Source: RFSX01 sp965230215 (GTDB taxonomy: Bacteria > Bacteroidota > Bacteroidia > Chitinophagales > Saprospiraceae). From it: a stretch of 64,000 nucleotides of DNA. Position numbers and translations under genes: made by a program. Below the pieces are notes generated by a model that saw only the letters and a program-made list of their open reading frames with translations, searched no databases and was not told the DNA's origin. Of the stretch, positions 44,585 to 54,315 are shown piece by piece. The DNA lies in contig CBDDKN010000002.1 in the NCBI GenBank assembly GCA_965230215.1, positions 186,001-250,000 of the forward strand, read 5' to 3'. Within the stretch, counting starts at the first letter, position 1, and every line of letters starts with the position of its first letter.

Positions 44585-47500
44585 CTAACGTATTTGTATC
44601 ATTTTGCGGCTATCTGTACCGTAGTCTGTTTCTATTTTATAGTACATCACTCCAGTCGAATTCAGTTGGTCTCTGTTTAGTCTGATTGTGTGTACTCCTG
44701 CATCGTAATTCGCTCTATCCTGAAGTAGTACTCTACCAGTAACATCAAATACTGTGAATAATACATTAGAATTAGCAGGTAGTTTGAATCTGATATCTGT
44801 TGTTTCAAGGAATGGGTTAGGAACGTTTTGATATAGTACAAAATCATCCAACTCTTCTCCTTTGAACTTGAGATTCATATTCATAATATTCAAGTCAGCA
44901 TCATATGCCTCAGCATTTGTAAGCGCTGAGCTTATGAACAACTCATCACTAAGTTGACCATCTGCTTTTGCTTCAAATACAAGTTCAAACAATGCTTCAT
45001 CTTCATTCAGTTCTATCGATTCGGTATTGTTCCAGCTAATGCTGATCAATCCCTGATCTGTCATTGATAGTCCAAGATTCTCATCTGTCATCTCTACTGA
45101 TCCTGATTCCACAGCAGTGAATGACAATGTATTGATATCATAGCTGAATGTATTCTGGAATCCAACCAAGTCTTCCAATTGTTCAGCATAGAATGGTACT
45201 CTCAATTCATCACCTCTGATGATCATCTGCTCGTCAGTGATCAATGTAAGGTCAGCTGCAGAACGGCTCTCCGTCTCTCTGTTGATTCCTTGAGGGCTTA
45301 GATCTGCTGATGCGTTAACGTCACCGATCTTAACCGCTACGAAATCCTGACCATTCATATTACCTTGCAGGTTGAAGATGTCAATTTCTTCGCTGTAAGG
45401 GAATGGTGATTGAGGATCAAGGAATGTCTGACCTTCATCAGGGAACCTCCAAGCTTTCTGGCCATTAGGGAATCCTTCATCCACACCTAAGATCAGTTTT
45501 CTGATAGTAAGCAAGTCAATCGCACTAATATTACCACTGTTGTCAGCATCAGCTGCAATCAGTTTGTAAGGTGAATCCAATGCCTGAAGACCTAGAATAT
45601 GTCTCTGAATCAACACAAGGTCAAGTGTACTTACACCATTAAGTGCATCATCATCCATATCACCAGATATAACATAATCTGTTGTCGTAGGAATATTATC
45701 GAATGCATAGCCACCATTCTCATTGGTCTCAGCATACATGGCAAAATCCTGGCTGAAGTTGCGAAGCGTGATGTTCACGTTCTCCAACATTTCATTGTAC
45801 TCCGTATGCACGTTACCAGCTACTCTTGATCCTTCCTCATCTTCACAGATGTCAGCTTCGTTATCCTGTACCAGTAATTGTACTCTACAGAAATCTCTGT
45901 TTCCATACTCATCTTCATAGTATACATCCAGTGGGAATACCTGAGAAATACCGTTTATGATATCATCACAATCAAATGTGAGGAAGTAAGTCTTAAGGTT
46001 TCCATCAAGGAAGTAAACATCCAGTTCGTTGAAGTTATCACAATCAGCGTTACCTGTATAGTTGTCAAATCCTCCTAGATCAAAATCAGATGCCCAGATC
46101 TCAGCAGAACCATCTGTATTCATAGTTGCAGTTACAACTGAACCCAAACAGTATGGTGTTGGTTTCTTGACATCTCTTACTGTCAATCTTGTTTCTCTCT
46201 CCGTTACATTACCACAGTGATCCTCAGCATACCAAGTAATGATACTCGTACCGAATGGATAAGAACCATTGGCATCAAATCCTGTAATCGGTGTTGTTTC
46301 ACTACCATCTGGATACTCAATAGTGTACCAGTAGATGATTTCTTGATTTTCAAACATATCTGTACAATCATCAGTGATGTCGGCTACAAGGTCAAGCGTA
46401 TCTGTCTGCGTAAGACAAGTCTGACTCTTGGAATCAATCACGATAGCAGGTGTAACATCAATATTCGGTGGTGTGATGTCATCAATCTTAATAACCTGTG
46501 TATGTGTTCTAGTACCGTTTTCGATACTTGTTCTGTCAGCAATACACCAATCGATAACAGTCCATGTTCTTAGAATTTTCAAACAAGCATCCTGAACTTC
46601 AGGGAATACTACATCATCCCAGCCAATAGCAATATCATTACATACACTTGTATTTACGCTGATATTGTCCTGGTTGTAGATTGACGGTAGATTGTATGGC
46701 TCAAGACCATCAAAGCTTGTACAATCATTCAAGTCCAAATCTCTAGGCCATGAAGTGACGCTGAAAGTATTCGGGTTATTGATCGAAGAGTTCGTGAATT
46801 CAAAGAATTGACTATATACATCTAGCAATTCGCCACACTGATCTCTAATCTCATATAGTACAGATCTGCTACCTACACCACAACCAGTTGATTCAAATGG
46901 TGCTCTTGCATTAGCAGGATCTACTACCGATACGTTTACTATAATTTCATTGTTGGTACTAGCCAGACAGTTGTCTACCCATCTGAATTCAGTCAAAGAC
47001 TGATCAATGATAGGATTCAAGTCCACAGGACTCTCTGAACAATCGAAGCTAAAGAAGTTTTGTGGTTCAGCTAATGGCGCCGGTGGCAAGTTATCTTGCA
47101 ATTCTACTTCTACTTCACATGTATTCGTATTACCAGCAGCATCGGTTACCCTCAGGTGCATGGTTCTATTCGGATTACTACAGTTACAGAAGAACTCCCA
47201 TGTATCTGTATATTCAAAGTTTGGCGCATTGGCTTCTTTAATGTGGTAGTCTACAACTCCACAGTTATCCCAAGAACCATTATCCAATGATTCTGCATGC
47301 AACTTCGCTACACCAGTCTCACCAAAGGCAGCTACTGTAAATTCTATACAAACCGGGATTGGTTTGGTACCATCTACTACATCTACTTCAGTGAAACATT
47401 CACCTGTATTACCACACTCATCTGTTGCAACCATCTTGATCCATGTTCTCATTCCAACAGGTAGATTTCTAATCGTATGTGCTGGTCCCGCGAATGGGTT

Positions 47501-49807
47501 GGAAACTTGTGTTCCGTTGGCATCCACAACATTTGTTTGGATATAAACACCATCTACCGGAGGATCGTCTGGGTTCTCATCATCATCAACAAGGTAGTAT
47601 ACCTCAATTGTCAATGAATCTTCACAAGCATTATCAAATACCAGTGGATATACAATCTCCCAGTTACCATCACATGTGTATGGGTTGGAATTAACTATGT
47701 ATGATTCTTCTTGAATATCATATCCTATTGCTTCTGCATCCTGAGGTAATATAAAGTCAGGCACACAAGAGAATACAATTGGTGAATCATCGATTACTTT
47801 GATTGTCTGCTCATACTGAACGATGTCACCAGTACACCAATCCAATACAGCCCATGTTCTGATGGTCTTCTTAGAAACAGGACCACAGATTTGGAAAGTC
47901 AAATCGTTATGCGTCACCTGGAAGTTACCACATAGGTCACCAAATGGTACTCTAGGGGTTCCCGTTCTTGATGGTAATGGAACACCGTTCTCATCAAGAT
48001 CAGAATCTACCAAATCATCACATCTCAATGCTGGCTGATCCAAATCATCGTAGCTCTTAGGCCAGATAATCTCGTCAACTGTCCACTGCTTAAGGTAGAT
48101 GTTCTGCTCACAAGAAGCTGAAAGTCCAGATGCTTCATTGGTAACTCTCCATGTTCTTATAATATGTTGCCAGTAACCACTCTCACAATTCGTACCCATC
48201 TGCTCATCTTCAAATGTAGAAGACTGGTTATCAGAACAACCATTTGATTCAATAACATCAGAAGCGCTTAACAAGAATCCTTCAATCGTATATACCTGAA
48301 GATCGGCTTCGATGATCTGAATATCAGCTGATCCAGAACCATTGATTACTTCCAGTTGCCAGATCTGGTTACCAGAATCATTAGCTGTTTCATTGAAGAA
48401 ATTGCTGAAGTTTTCAGATGGTCTGAAAGAACCGATAAAAGCATTTCTAGTTAATCTGCACATCTCAGGCGAGCCAAACATAGCATATGAATTGGCACCA
48501 TCGTCAGCAAGACAAACATTAATGTTGCTGCTTGTACATGGCTCACTGAAATCGTCCAGATCCATTAAGACTATACGTGTTCCTTCAGGAGAAGTCAACG
48601 CTACTTCCAACTGGCTGACATCTTCCATGTCTGCTTCGAAGTTTAGGATAACTTCCTGGATATCACCTGATATATCAGTTAGGTTTAGGTTGTAAACCTC
48701 AGTATCACCAGGAGCAACTGTCTCGTCAAGAACCCATCCTCTGTCAAATCCTCTGATTTCATCGCCAGGTTCTGTTCCAAGAGTAGAACAGTACATCTCA
48801 ACATCTTCACACTCCAGTACCGGCGCTGATTTGTCTTCTGCAAGGATTTGTCCCCAACAAGAAATACCAGTCTGGCCAGTAACAGTTACATTATACATAC
48901 CCGGTGCACCCAACATCACAGATCCAACTCCTTCTACAATATCACCAGTAGCAACTTCTTCTATAGTTAAAGTAAATAGATCAAAACAATATTCTCCCTC
49001 TAGTATCATGTCAGGAGTTACAACAGCTTCACAGTCACCATCAAGTGTCATATTGATTAAGTCATTACAAGCGAGATTACCTCTGCTCTCAACGACCTGT
49101 ACATCAATAATACACTGTTCAAATATTTGTGAACCTGAAAGGATATCAATTCTTAACTCATGAAAACCAAAAGGGAGGTCAGGAAAGTATATACCCGCTC
49201 CATAGACCTGATCGAACAAAGTGTTGTCTATCATATAGCTGCCCGGTAATGTTGCCATGTCCGGATCCAGCGTCATGCCAGACTCACTCAATAGTTCAAA
49301 GTCCCAGGTATAGGCTAGGTTGGTACAATTAACCGTATTGATCTCAAAACCATCAAACAGAAGGTTCTTAGCACAATCCGGATCATCAAGGTCCGGTGTA
49401 ACGATCAATGTCTCAGGACATTGCCAATCCAGCAACGGGGTAACAGTTAGGTTAATAGTATCCGAAGCAGCTTCTCCCGAAGGAAATGTTGCTGTTACGC
49501 GATACTCTCCATCATATAATGTGGAGTCCAATGTTAATTGTGGCATTGGGAGATTTGAAGTCCATCCTGCAGGACCTTCCCAATTCCAGACAATAATACT
49601 GGAATTAATCACATCTGGTCCGCTCATCGCAGTAGCACTGAATGTAACATCTGTTTCAAATTCAGCACAATAGGAAGAGCCATCCAAAGGAGTGTCAATA
49701 CTCACAGATACTTGAGCATGCATCCCTGTGGCAAAAAACATCAGAATCAGGGTGGCCAGGCCAGCGCTGATCTTTGTCTTCAAGCTTGTGTTAATAAAAT
49801 TTTTCAT
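44585..49807 (-). CDS. Very large secreted protein with P-like, dockerin-like and cohesin-like segments and a type A T9SS sorting domain
   Basis: A 1740-residue exported protein. Signal peptide 1-32 (ending MHAQ) from ATG at 49807, chosen over 49855 because the longer form delays the signal. A proprotein-convertase-P-like segment lies near 355-515 (GWVLDETVAPGDTEVY, LTSPEGTRIVLMDL). Many HYR/Ig-like segments with paired Cys follow. At about 1383-1445 two calcium-loop repeats resemble dockerin (DMDDDALNGVSTLDLVLIQR, DADNSGNISAIDLLTIRKLI). About 1515-1650 is cohesin-like (LRVPFYAEQLEDLVGFQNTF). The last 84 residues are the type A sorting domain (YQNVPNPFLETTDIRFKLP, TGVMYYKIET). No catalytic domain is recognised. 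Confidence 0.88.
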   Translation of the reverse strand: MKNFINTSLKTKISAGLATLILMFFATGMHAQVSVSIDTPLDGSSYCAEFETDVTFSATAMSGPDVINSSIIVWNWEGPAGWTSNLPMPQLTLDSTLYDGEYRVTATFPSGEAASDTINLTVTPLLDWQCPETLIVTPDLDDPDCAKNLLFDGFEINTVNCTNLAYTWDFELLSESGMTLDPDMATLPGSYMIDNTLFDQVYGAGIYFPDLPFGFHELRIDILSGSQIFEQCIIDVQVVESRGNLACNDLINMTLDGDCEAVVTPDMILEGEYCFDLFTLTIEEVATGDIVEGVGSVMLGAPGMYNVTVTGQTGISCWGQILAEDKSAPVLECEDVEMYCSTLGTEPGDEIRGFDRGWVLDETVAPGDTEVYNLNLTDISGDIQEVILNFEADMEDVSQLEVALTSPEGTRIVLMDLDDFSEPCTSSNINVCLADDGANSYAMFGSPEMCRLTRNAFIGSFRPSENFSNFFNETANDSGNQIWQLEVINGSGSADIQIIEADLQVYTIEGFLLSASDVIESNGCSDNQSSTFEDEQMGTNCESGYWQHIIRTWRVTNEASGLSASCEQNIYLKQWTVDEIIWPKSYDDLDQPALRCDDLVDSDLDENGVPLPSRTGTPRVPFGDLCGNFQVTHNDLTFQICGPVSKKTIRTWAVLDWCTGDIVQYEQTIKVIDDSPIVFSCVPDFILPQDAEAIGYDIQEESYIVNSNPYTCDGNWEIVYPLVFDNACEDSLTIEVYYLVDDDENPDDPPVDGVYIQTNVVDANGTQVSNPFAGPAHTIRNLPVGMRTWIKMVATDECGNTGECFTEVDVVDGTKPIPVCIEFTVAAFGETGVAKLHAESLDNGSWDNCGVVDYHIKEANAPNFEYTDTWEFFCNCSNPNRTMHLRVTDAAGNTNTCEVEVELQDNLPPAPLAEPQNFFSFDCSESPVDLNPIIDQSLTEFRWVDNCLASTNNEIIVNVSVVDPANARAPFESTGCGVGSRSVLYEIRDQCGELLDVYSQFFEFTNSSINNPNTFSVTSWPRDLDLNDCTSFDGLEPYNLPSIYNQDNISVNTSVCNDIAIGWDDVVFPEVQDACLKILRTWTVIDWCIADRTSIENGTRTHTQVIKIDDITPPNIDVTPAIVIDSKSQTCLTQTDTLDLVADITDDCTDMFENQEIIYWYTIEYPDGSETTPITGFDANGSYPFGTSIITWYAEDHCGNVTERETRLTVRDVKKPTPYCLGSVVTATMNTDGSAEIWASDFDLGGFDNYTGNADCDNFNELDVYFLDGNLKTYFLTFDCDDIINGISQVFPLDVYYEDEYGNRDFCRVQLLVQDNEADICEDEEGSRVAGNVHTEYNEMLENVNITLRNFSQDFAMYAETNENGGYAFDNIPTTTDYVISGDMDDDALNGVSTLDLVLIQRHILGLQALDSPYKLIAADADNSGNISAIDLLTIRKLILGVDEGFPNGQKAWRFPDEGQTFLDPQSPFPYSEEIDIFNLQGNMNGQDFVAVKIGDVNASADLSPQGINRETESRSAADLTLITDEQMIIRGDELRVPFYAEQLEDLVGFQNTFSYDINTLSFTAVESGSVEMTDENLGLSMTDQGLISISWNNTESIELNEDEALFELVFEAKADGQLSDELFISSALTNAEAYDADLNIMNMNLKFKGEELDDFVLYQNVPNPFLETTDIRFKLPANSNVLFTVFDVTGRVLLQDRANYDAGVHTIRLNRDQLNSTGVMYYKIETDYGTDSRKMIQIR

Positions 49808-49900
49808 GGTTAAAAATTTTTGTGTTCTTACGTTAGTATTTTCTATTCTTTTCATTAAATATGAATTAAAACTTAGCTTTATTAATTTTTTAAAATTTCA

Positions 49901-49946
49901 TATATCATTGATTATCAGACTTTTATGATTTATAACAATGATATAT
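49901..49946. promoter_or_regulatory. Inverted repeat upstream of the large T9SS gene
   Basis: TATATCATTG at 49901-49910 and its exact complement CAATGATATA at 49936-49945 are separated by 25 bases; one more pair extends outward. It lies about 95 bases before the T9SS gene start, in the 284-base divergent gap to the zinc-ribbon gene. It could be an operator; the AT-rich setting makes chance plausible. I see no other signal in this gap. Confidence 0.25.
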
Positions 49947-50091
49947 TCAAAGTTTTTTTAATTCATTAATCTATTGAGGCAAACATTATACCAATTTGTA
50001 ATATGTAAGCTTAGGGGATGCGAAATGCTTACATCTTGGAGCCATTCGGATTATAAAGGGCTCTTTTGTACCTTAGTAGAAAGCCGCTAGT

Positions 50092-51123
50092 ATGGATCAG
50101 AAGCAGAAACACTGTTTATCTTGTAACCACCCATTATCAGATAAGGATAAGTATTGTCCTAATTGCGGTCTGGAAACTGTTTACAGGAATCTATCGCTGA
50201 GGTTCCTTATGAGATCATTCTTTGAAGCATTTTTGAATTTCGATGTCAAAATGCTCCATAGTATGCGGGACATTTGGATTCCCAATAAGATCACCAAAAC
50301 ATTCCTGGAAGGTAAGAGAGAATATCACGTCCACCCCTTCAGATTCTATTTCATATGTCTGATAGCCTTTTTTGCTCTGCTTTCCGTCAGTACCAAGAAT
50401 TTGAATATGGATGGGCTGCATCTAAGTGATACAATTTCAAAATTTGAATTATACTATAAGTTTGATACCATAAGCAATAACTATGATGATGAATGCTCGG
50501 CAGGCATTCTTGATAGTATAAAAAATGAAATCTATACAGGGCAGAAAGATTTGGATAGAGACACATTTTTCAATCTCGAAATATTCGGGTCAGATCTCTC
50601 GGATTACGGTGTATCGACTATGGATGCCTATAATATGGACATGCCGGATATTTTTGAGAAATATAATGTGACCAAAAAGAAGGATCAGTACCTCTTGACC
50701 CAATATAAAAGGGTGGTTATTAGCCCTGAATCGGCAATACGGTTTGCCATAGGTAACATGATCTGGGGTCTTATACTGCTTACAATCATCATGGCTGGTG
50801 TATTGAAACTCCTGTATATAAGACATGAATGTTATTATATAGAGCATCTGCTTCATATTGCCAATTTCCATTGTCTTACAGCTCTCCTGTTCAGTATTGT
50901 TATGATCATCAATCTGATCTTCCCGCATAAGGCACTTCTTGGCAGCCTGATCATTATTGTCAGTTTGGGTACCATATTCTATCTTCTCGTTGGCCTTAAC
51001 CGTTATTACAGAGAACCAATATTCAGAACTGCAGTAAAATCTCTAATTATAGGTACATTCTACTGGTTGGCCATCGGAATTATTATGCTCCTAATCGCTT
51101 TGCTTTCTTTTGTAATCTTTTAA
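50092..51123 (+). CDS. DUF3667-like membrane protein with N-terminal zinc ribbon
   Basis: A 343-residue protein of unknown function. Residues 8-25 form a zinc ribbon (CLSCNHPLSDKDKYCPNCG). Then comes a conserved stretch (SLRFLMRSFFEAFLNFDVKMLHSMRDI) and about five hydrophobic helices near residues 85-100, 224-245, 258-280, 284-302 and 318-340. The combination fits the DUF3667 family. It lies two bases before gatB and is probably cotranscribed. Confidence 0.75.
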   Translation: MDQKQKHCLSCNHPLSDKDKYCPNCGLETVYRNLSLRFLMRSFFEAFLNFDVKMLHSMRDIWIPNKITKTFLEGKREYHVHPFRFYFICLIAFFALLSVSTKNLNMDGLHLSDTISKFELYYKFDTISNNYDDECSAGILDSIKNEIYTGQKDLDRDTFFNLEIFGSDLSDYGVSTMDAYNMDMPDIFEKYNVTKKKDQYLLTQYKRVVISPESAIRFAIGNMIWGLILLTIIMAGVLKLLYIRHECYYIEHLLHIANFHCLTALLFSIVMIINLIFPHKALLGSLIIIVSLGTIFYLLVGLNRYYREPIFRTAVKSLIIGTFYWLAIGIIMLLIALLSFVIF

Positions 51124-51125
51124 CT

Positions 51126-52571
51126 ATGAGCAACTTTATTACAGATATAGGGCTGGAAGTACATATCCAGTTGAATACGCAGACAAAGGTATTCAGTAGT
51201 GAAAGGGCTCAATTTGGAGACAGTGCTAATTCCAATATCAGCTATATTAACCTGGCACTGCCAGGTACTCTGCCTATGCTTAATAGGCAAGTGGTTGATC
51301 ATGCCGTAAAACTGGGCTTGGCCCTGGATTGCAAAGTTCAAAAACAATCCTTTTTTGATCGCAAACACTATGTGTACCCTGATCTTCCCAAATCATACCA
51401 GATAACACAGGACAGAATTCCTGTTTGTATCGGTGGTCAGTTCAGATTTAAAAGCGGCAATCAAGAGAAAACAATACGCATACACCATATCCATATCGAA
51501 GAAGATGCAGGTAAATCCATACATGATCTGGATAAGAATCACAGCTGTATTGATCTGAACAGGGCTGGCACTCCCCTGCTAGAACTTGTGACGGAGCCAG
51601 ATTTTCACTCCGGACAAGAAGTGCATGATTTCATCGATGCCATTCAGAAATTATTGCGATTCCTGGATATATCATCAGCAGATATGGAAAAAGGGGAGTT
51701 GCGCGCGGATTGTAATGTATCTATTCGGCCATCAGCAGAACATCCTCTGGGGCAGAGATGTGAAATCAAGAATCTCAATTCGAAAAAATTTGCCAAACAG
51801 GCCATTATCTATGAAGTTGAGCGTCAACGGCAGATTATTGACGCAGGTGATACGGTTTCTCAGGAATCAAGACTCTTTGATCCAGCCACAGGTAAGACTT
51901 ATACCATGCGTAAAAAGGAAGAAGCGCTGGATTACAGATATTGCCCTGAACCAGACCTGGGATACCTCGAAATTGATGATGCATGGATTGATCGCATAGC
52001 ATCTCAGATTCGATTTCTTCCACAGGATGTTTATGAAGACCTTGTTAATAATTACGGAATAGATCCCAAAAAATCAGAAAACATATCGTCAGACATTGAA
52101 TTGACAAAGGCTTTTTTACACTTGGAACCTATGGTTACAAATAAGAAGCTGTTATGTGACTTTGTGATTCAACATTTGAAAAAAATCAATCGAATTGAGG
52201 AGATTTTGTTAGCAAATTCACCGATTTCCAATCGAATAGCTGAATTTCTGAATCTTATCGACACAAATCGTTTGAGCGCCTCAGTGGCATATCAGAACAT
52301 GGAGCTGCTCATTATTATGGAACCTGAAAAGAGTGTAGAAGCCATTGCAATAGCTCACAATCTGCTCATTAAGGCGGCAGATGAGGGTCACAAAGAGCTT
52401 TGCAAGCGTATTTTGAATGAATTTCCTGATAAAACCGTTGCATATAGAAAAGGAAAGAAGAATCTCATTGGGTTTTTCATGGGACAATACATGAGGCAAG
52501 GCGACCGTTCTGCTAATCCAAGCGAGATTCAAAAGATATTTATAGAGTTACTAAATTCCGGCAATGATTAA
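51126..52571 (+). CDS. gatB: Aspartyl/glutamyl-tRNA amidotransferase subunit B
   Basis: Subunit of the enzyme that amidates mischarged Glu-tRNA-Gln or Asp-tRNA-Asn. Family blocks: GLEVHIQLNTQTKVFS at the N-terminus, KHYVYPDLPKSYQI, HIEEDAGKSIHD, LNRAGTPLLELVTEPD and RCEIKNLNS. The C-terminal tail domain is present. Length 481 is normal. gatA and gatC are not in the window. Confidence 0.96.
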   Translation: MSNFITDIGLEVHIQLNTQTKVFSSERAQFGDSANSNISYINLALPGTLPMLNRQVVDHAVKLGLALDCKVQKQSFFDRKHYVYPDLPKSYQITQDRIPVCIGGQFRFKSGNQEKTIRIHHIHIEEDAGKSIHDLDKNHSCIDLNRAGTPLLELVTEPDFHSGQEVHDFIDAIQKLLRFLDISSADMEKGELRADCNVSIRPSAEHPLGQRCEIKNLNSKKFAKQAIIYEVERQRQIIDAGDTVSQESRLFDPATGKTYTMRKKEEALDYRYCPEPDLGYLEIDDAWIDRIASQIRFLPQDVYEDLVNNYGIDPKKSENISSDIELTKAFLHLEPMVTNKKLLCDFVIQHLKKINRIEEILLANSPISNRIAEFLNLIDTNRLSASVAYQNMELLIIMEPEKSVEAIAIAHNLLIKAADEGHKELCKRILNEFPDKTVAYRKGKKNLIGFFMGQYMRQGDRSANPSEIQKIFIELLNSGND

Positions 52572-52917
52572 TCCAGATAAACTCACAAAAAGGTATTACA
52601 AGATTGGCGAAGTAGCAGAAATGTTTGATGTCGCCACCTCTTTGATTCGATATTGGGAAACTGAATTCAGTCAACTCAACCCCATGAAGGGGAAATCTGG
52701 TATCCGCCGATACCAAAAAGAGGATATTTTGATTATCGATCAGATTTATCAACTCGTCAAGACAAAGGGATATAAAATTAAGGGGGCGAAGAAAGAGCTT
52801 GGTAAAAGGAAAAGATCAGGACAAGAAAGCAATAAAAATTTGATCCAGCTAAGAGATAAATTACAACATTTAAAGAGTCAATTGACCAATCTTAAAACTG
52901 AACTCAGTTCGCAATAA
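52564..52917 (+). CDS. MerR-family transcriptional regulator
   Basis: A 117-residue regulator with winged helix-turn-helix at residues 10-75 (YYKIGEVAEMFDVATSLIRY, WETEFSQLNP, GIRRYQKEDI) and a C-terminal coiled coil (LIQLRDKLQHLKSQLTNLKTEL). It has no Cys, so it is not a classical metal sensor. The start overlaps the gatB stop by 8 bases and the end overlaps the convergent ABC gene by 14. Confidence 0.93.
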   Translation: MINPDKLTKRYYKIGEVAEMFDVATSLIRYWETEFSQLNPMKGKSGIRRYQKEDILIIDQIYQLVKTKGYKIKGAKKELGKRKRSGQESNKNLIQLRDKLQHLKSQLTNLKTELSSQ

Positions 52918-53515
52918 GTTCGATTCTGCGTTCGCAGAATGAAAAATCAGAAGGGTCGTTGGAAGCGACAATGATTGTCTTGTTTCCCGCAAATCGTTCC
53001 ATCATCTCGAGATACCATTTCTTACGATCAACATCTAGGAAAGATCCCGGTTCATCCAATATGAGTAATGGTGTGTCCATGCATATGCTCAAGCCGAGGG
53101 CCAAGCGTTGTTTCATTCCAGATGAAAAGTATTTGACAGCTTTTTTGCTTTGCTTGCGTAAGTCCACCAGATCAAGAAATTCCTCCGTACTGCTCAGGGA
53201 GTAAGGTTTGAATACTTTAAAATGATTGTATATCTCAACAGGATTGAGTTCCTCGTCAAGCTCGCTATATGCTGTGGCAATGGCCAGATGTTTGAAAATA
53301 TTATCCCGACCGATATCTTTATCCTCATGATGGTACTTAACTGATCCCTTGCTGGGCGAAAGATAACCAGCAAGAATATTAATCAGGGTCGATTTACCAC
53401 TTCCGTTAGGACCAAGAACGGCTACCTTCTCTCCAGAGTCTATGGATTCGGTAAAATTTCGAATGACCCATCCGGAGTCATATCTCTTGGAAATATTGTC
53501 AAGTTTAATCTGCAT
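52904..53515 (-). CDS. ABC transporter ATP-binding protein with altered H-loop
   Basis: A stand-alone ATPase of 203 residues, CcmA-sized. Walker A GPNGSGKST at 35-43, signature SSGMKQRLAL at 131-140, Walker B LLILDEP at 150-156. The switch His is replaced by Asn186 (IIVASNDPSD) and no clear Q-loop glutamine is seen. No permease gene is adjacent. It is last in the lpx operon, its start overlapping the lpxA stop by one base, so a role in envelope lipid or heme export is only a guess. Confidence 0.88.
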   Translation of the reverse strand: MQIKLDNISKRYDSGWVIRNFTESIDSGEKVAVLGPNGSGKSTLINILAGYLSPSKGSVKYHHEDKDIGRDNIFKHLAIATAYSELDEELNPVEIYNHFKVFKPYSLSSTEEFLDLVDLRKQSKKAVKYFSSGMKQRLALGLSICMDTPLLILDEPGSFLDVDRKKWYLEMMERFAGNKTIIVASNDPSDFSFCERRIELIAN

Positions 53516-54315
53516 TAATCAAGCCCGATAATGCTCTGAAAACCTCTCATGAGGCCATTTTCAGAAGTATCAATGAAGTTTAGAATTTGATCTCGTTCCT
53601 TACTCTCAGGACATTCCTGCTGTATAACGTTGATCGCCTTACTTATAGACCATCCCTTAACAAACAGCAATCTGTAGATGTCCTGTATTCTATTGATAGA
53701 TTCTGTGCTGAATCCTCTGCGTTCAAGACCTATTCGGTTCACGCCAATGTAAGATAGAGGTTCACGACCTGCCTTTACATAAGGAGGCACATTTTTACGC
53801 ACAAGACTTCCGCCTGAAATGTAAGCATGATCACCTATAGCTACGAATTGCTGAATAGCTGTCATACCTCCAATTCCAACATGGTCACCAATCACAACAT
53901 GCCCGGCTAGATTAACCGCGTTGGCAATGATACAACTCTTGCCGATATGGCAATCATGAGCAACATGAACATAGGCCATCAAAAGACTATTGGATTCAAC
54001 TACTGTCTTACCGTAAGCCTTAGTTCCCTTATTGATGGTACAACATTCTCTGATCGTAACATTATCCCCGATTTCTACAAAAGTCTTCTCACCATTGTAT
54101 TTTAGGTCTTGCGGAATCGCTCCTATAATAGCTGCTGGAAAAATCTTGCTATTGCTTCCAATACTGACATCTTCATAAATAACCGCACCGGAACCAATCC
54201 AGCTGTTATCGCCAATAGTTACACCTGCATGTATACTGGCGAAAGGTTCGATGATTACATTCTGACCGATCTTGGCATCGGGGTGTATATAACTGAGTGA
54301 TTTGTATTCCTGCAT
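53515..54315 (-). CDS. lpxA: UDP-N-acetylglucosamine acyltransferase
   Basis: First acylation step of lipid A synthesis. A left-handed beta-helix of hexapeptide repeats fills residues 5-190, with the catalytic His in AYVHVAHDCHIGKSC and conserved GHVVIGDHVGIGG. The C-terminal helical part follows. Length 266. Overlaps the preceding and following genes by one base each (TAATG-type). Confidence 0.96.
   Translation of the reverse strand: MQEYKSLSYIHPDAKIGQNVIIEPFASIHAGVTIGDNSWIGSGAVIYEDVSIGSNSKIFPAAIIGAIPQDLKYNGEKTFVEIGDNVTIRECCTINKGTKAYGKTVVESNSLLMAYVHVAHDCHIGKSCIIANAVNLAGHVVIGDHVGIGGMTAIQQFVAIGDHAYISGGSLVRKNVPPYVKAGREPLSYIGVNRIGLERRGFSTESINRIQDIYRLLFVKGWSISKAINVIQQECPESKERDQILNFIDTSENGLMRGFQSIIGLD

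Noticed and set aside
52923..52940. Perfect 8-bp inverted repeat at the MerR/ABC convergent overlap, considered as a terminator
   Set aside because: The loop would be two bases and there is no T-run on either side; it lies within the ABC coding end.
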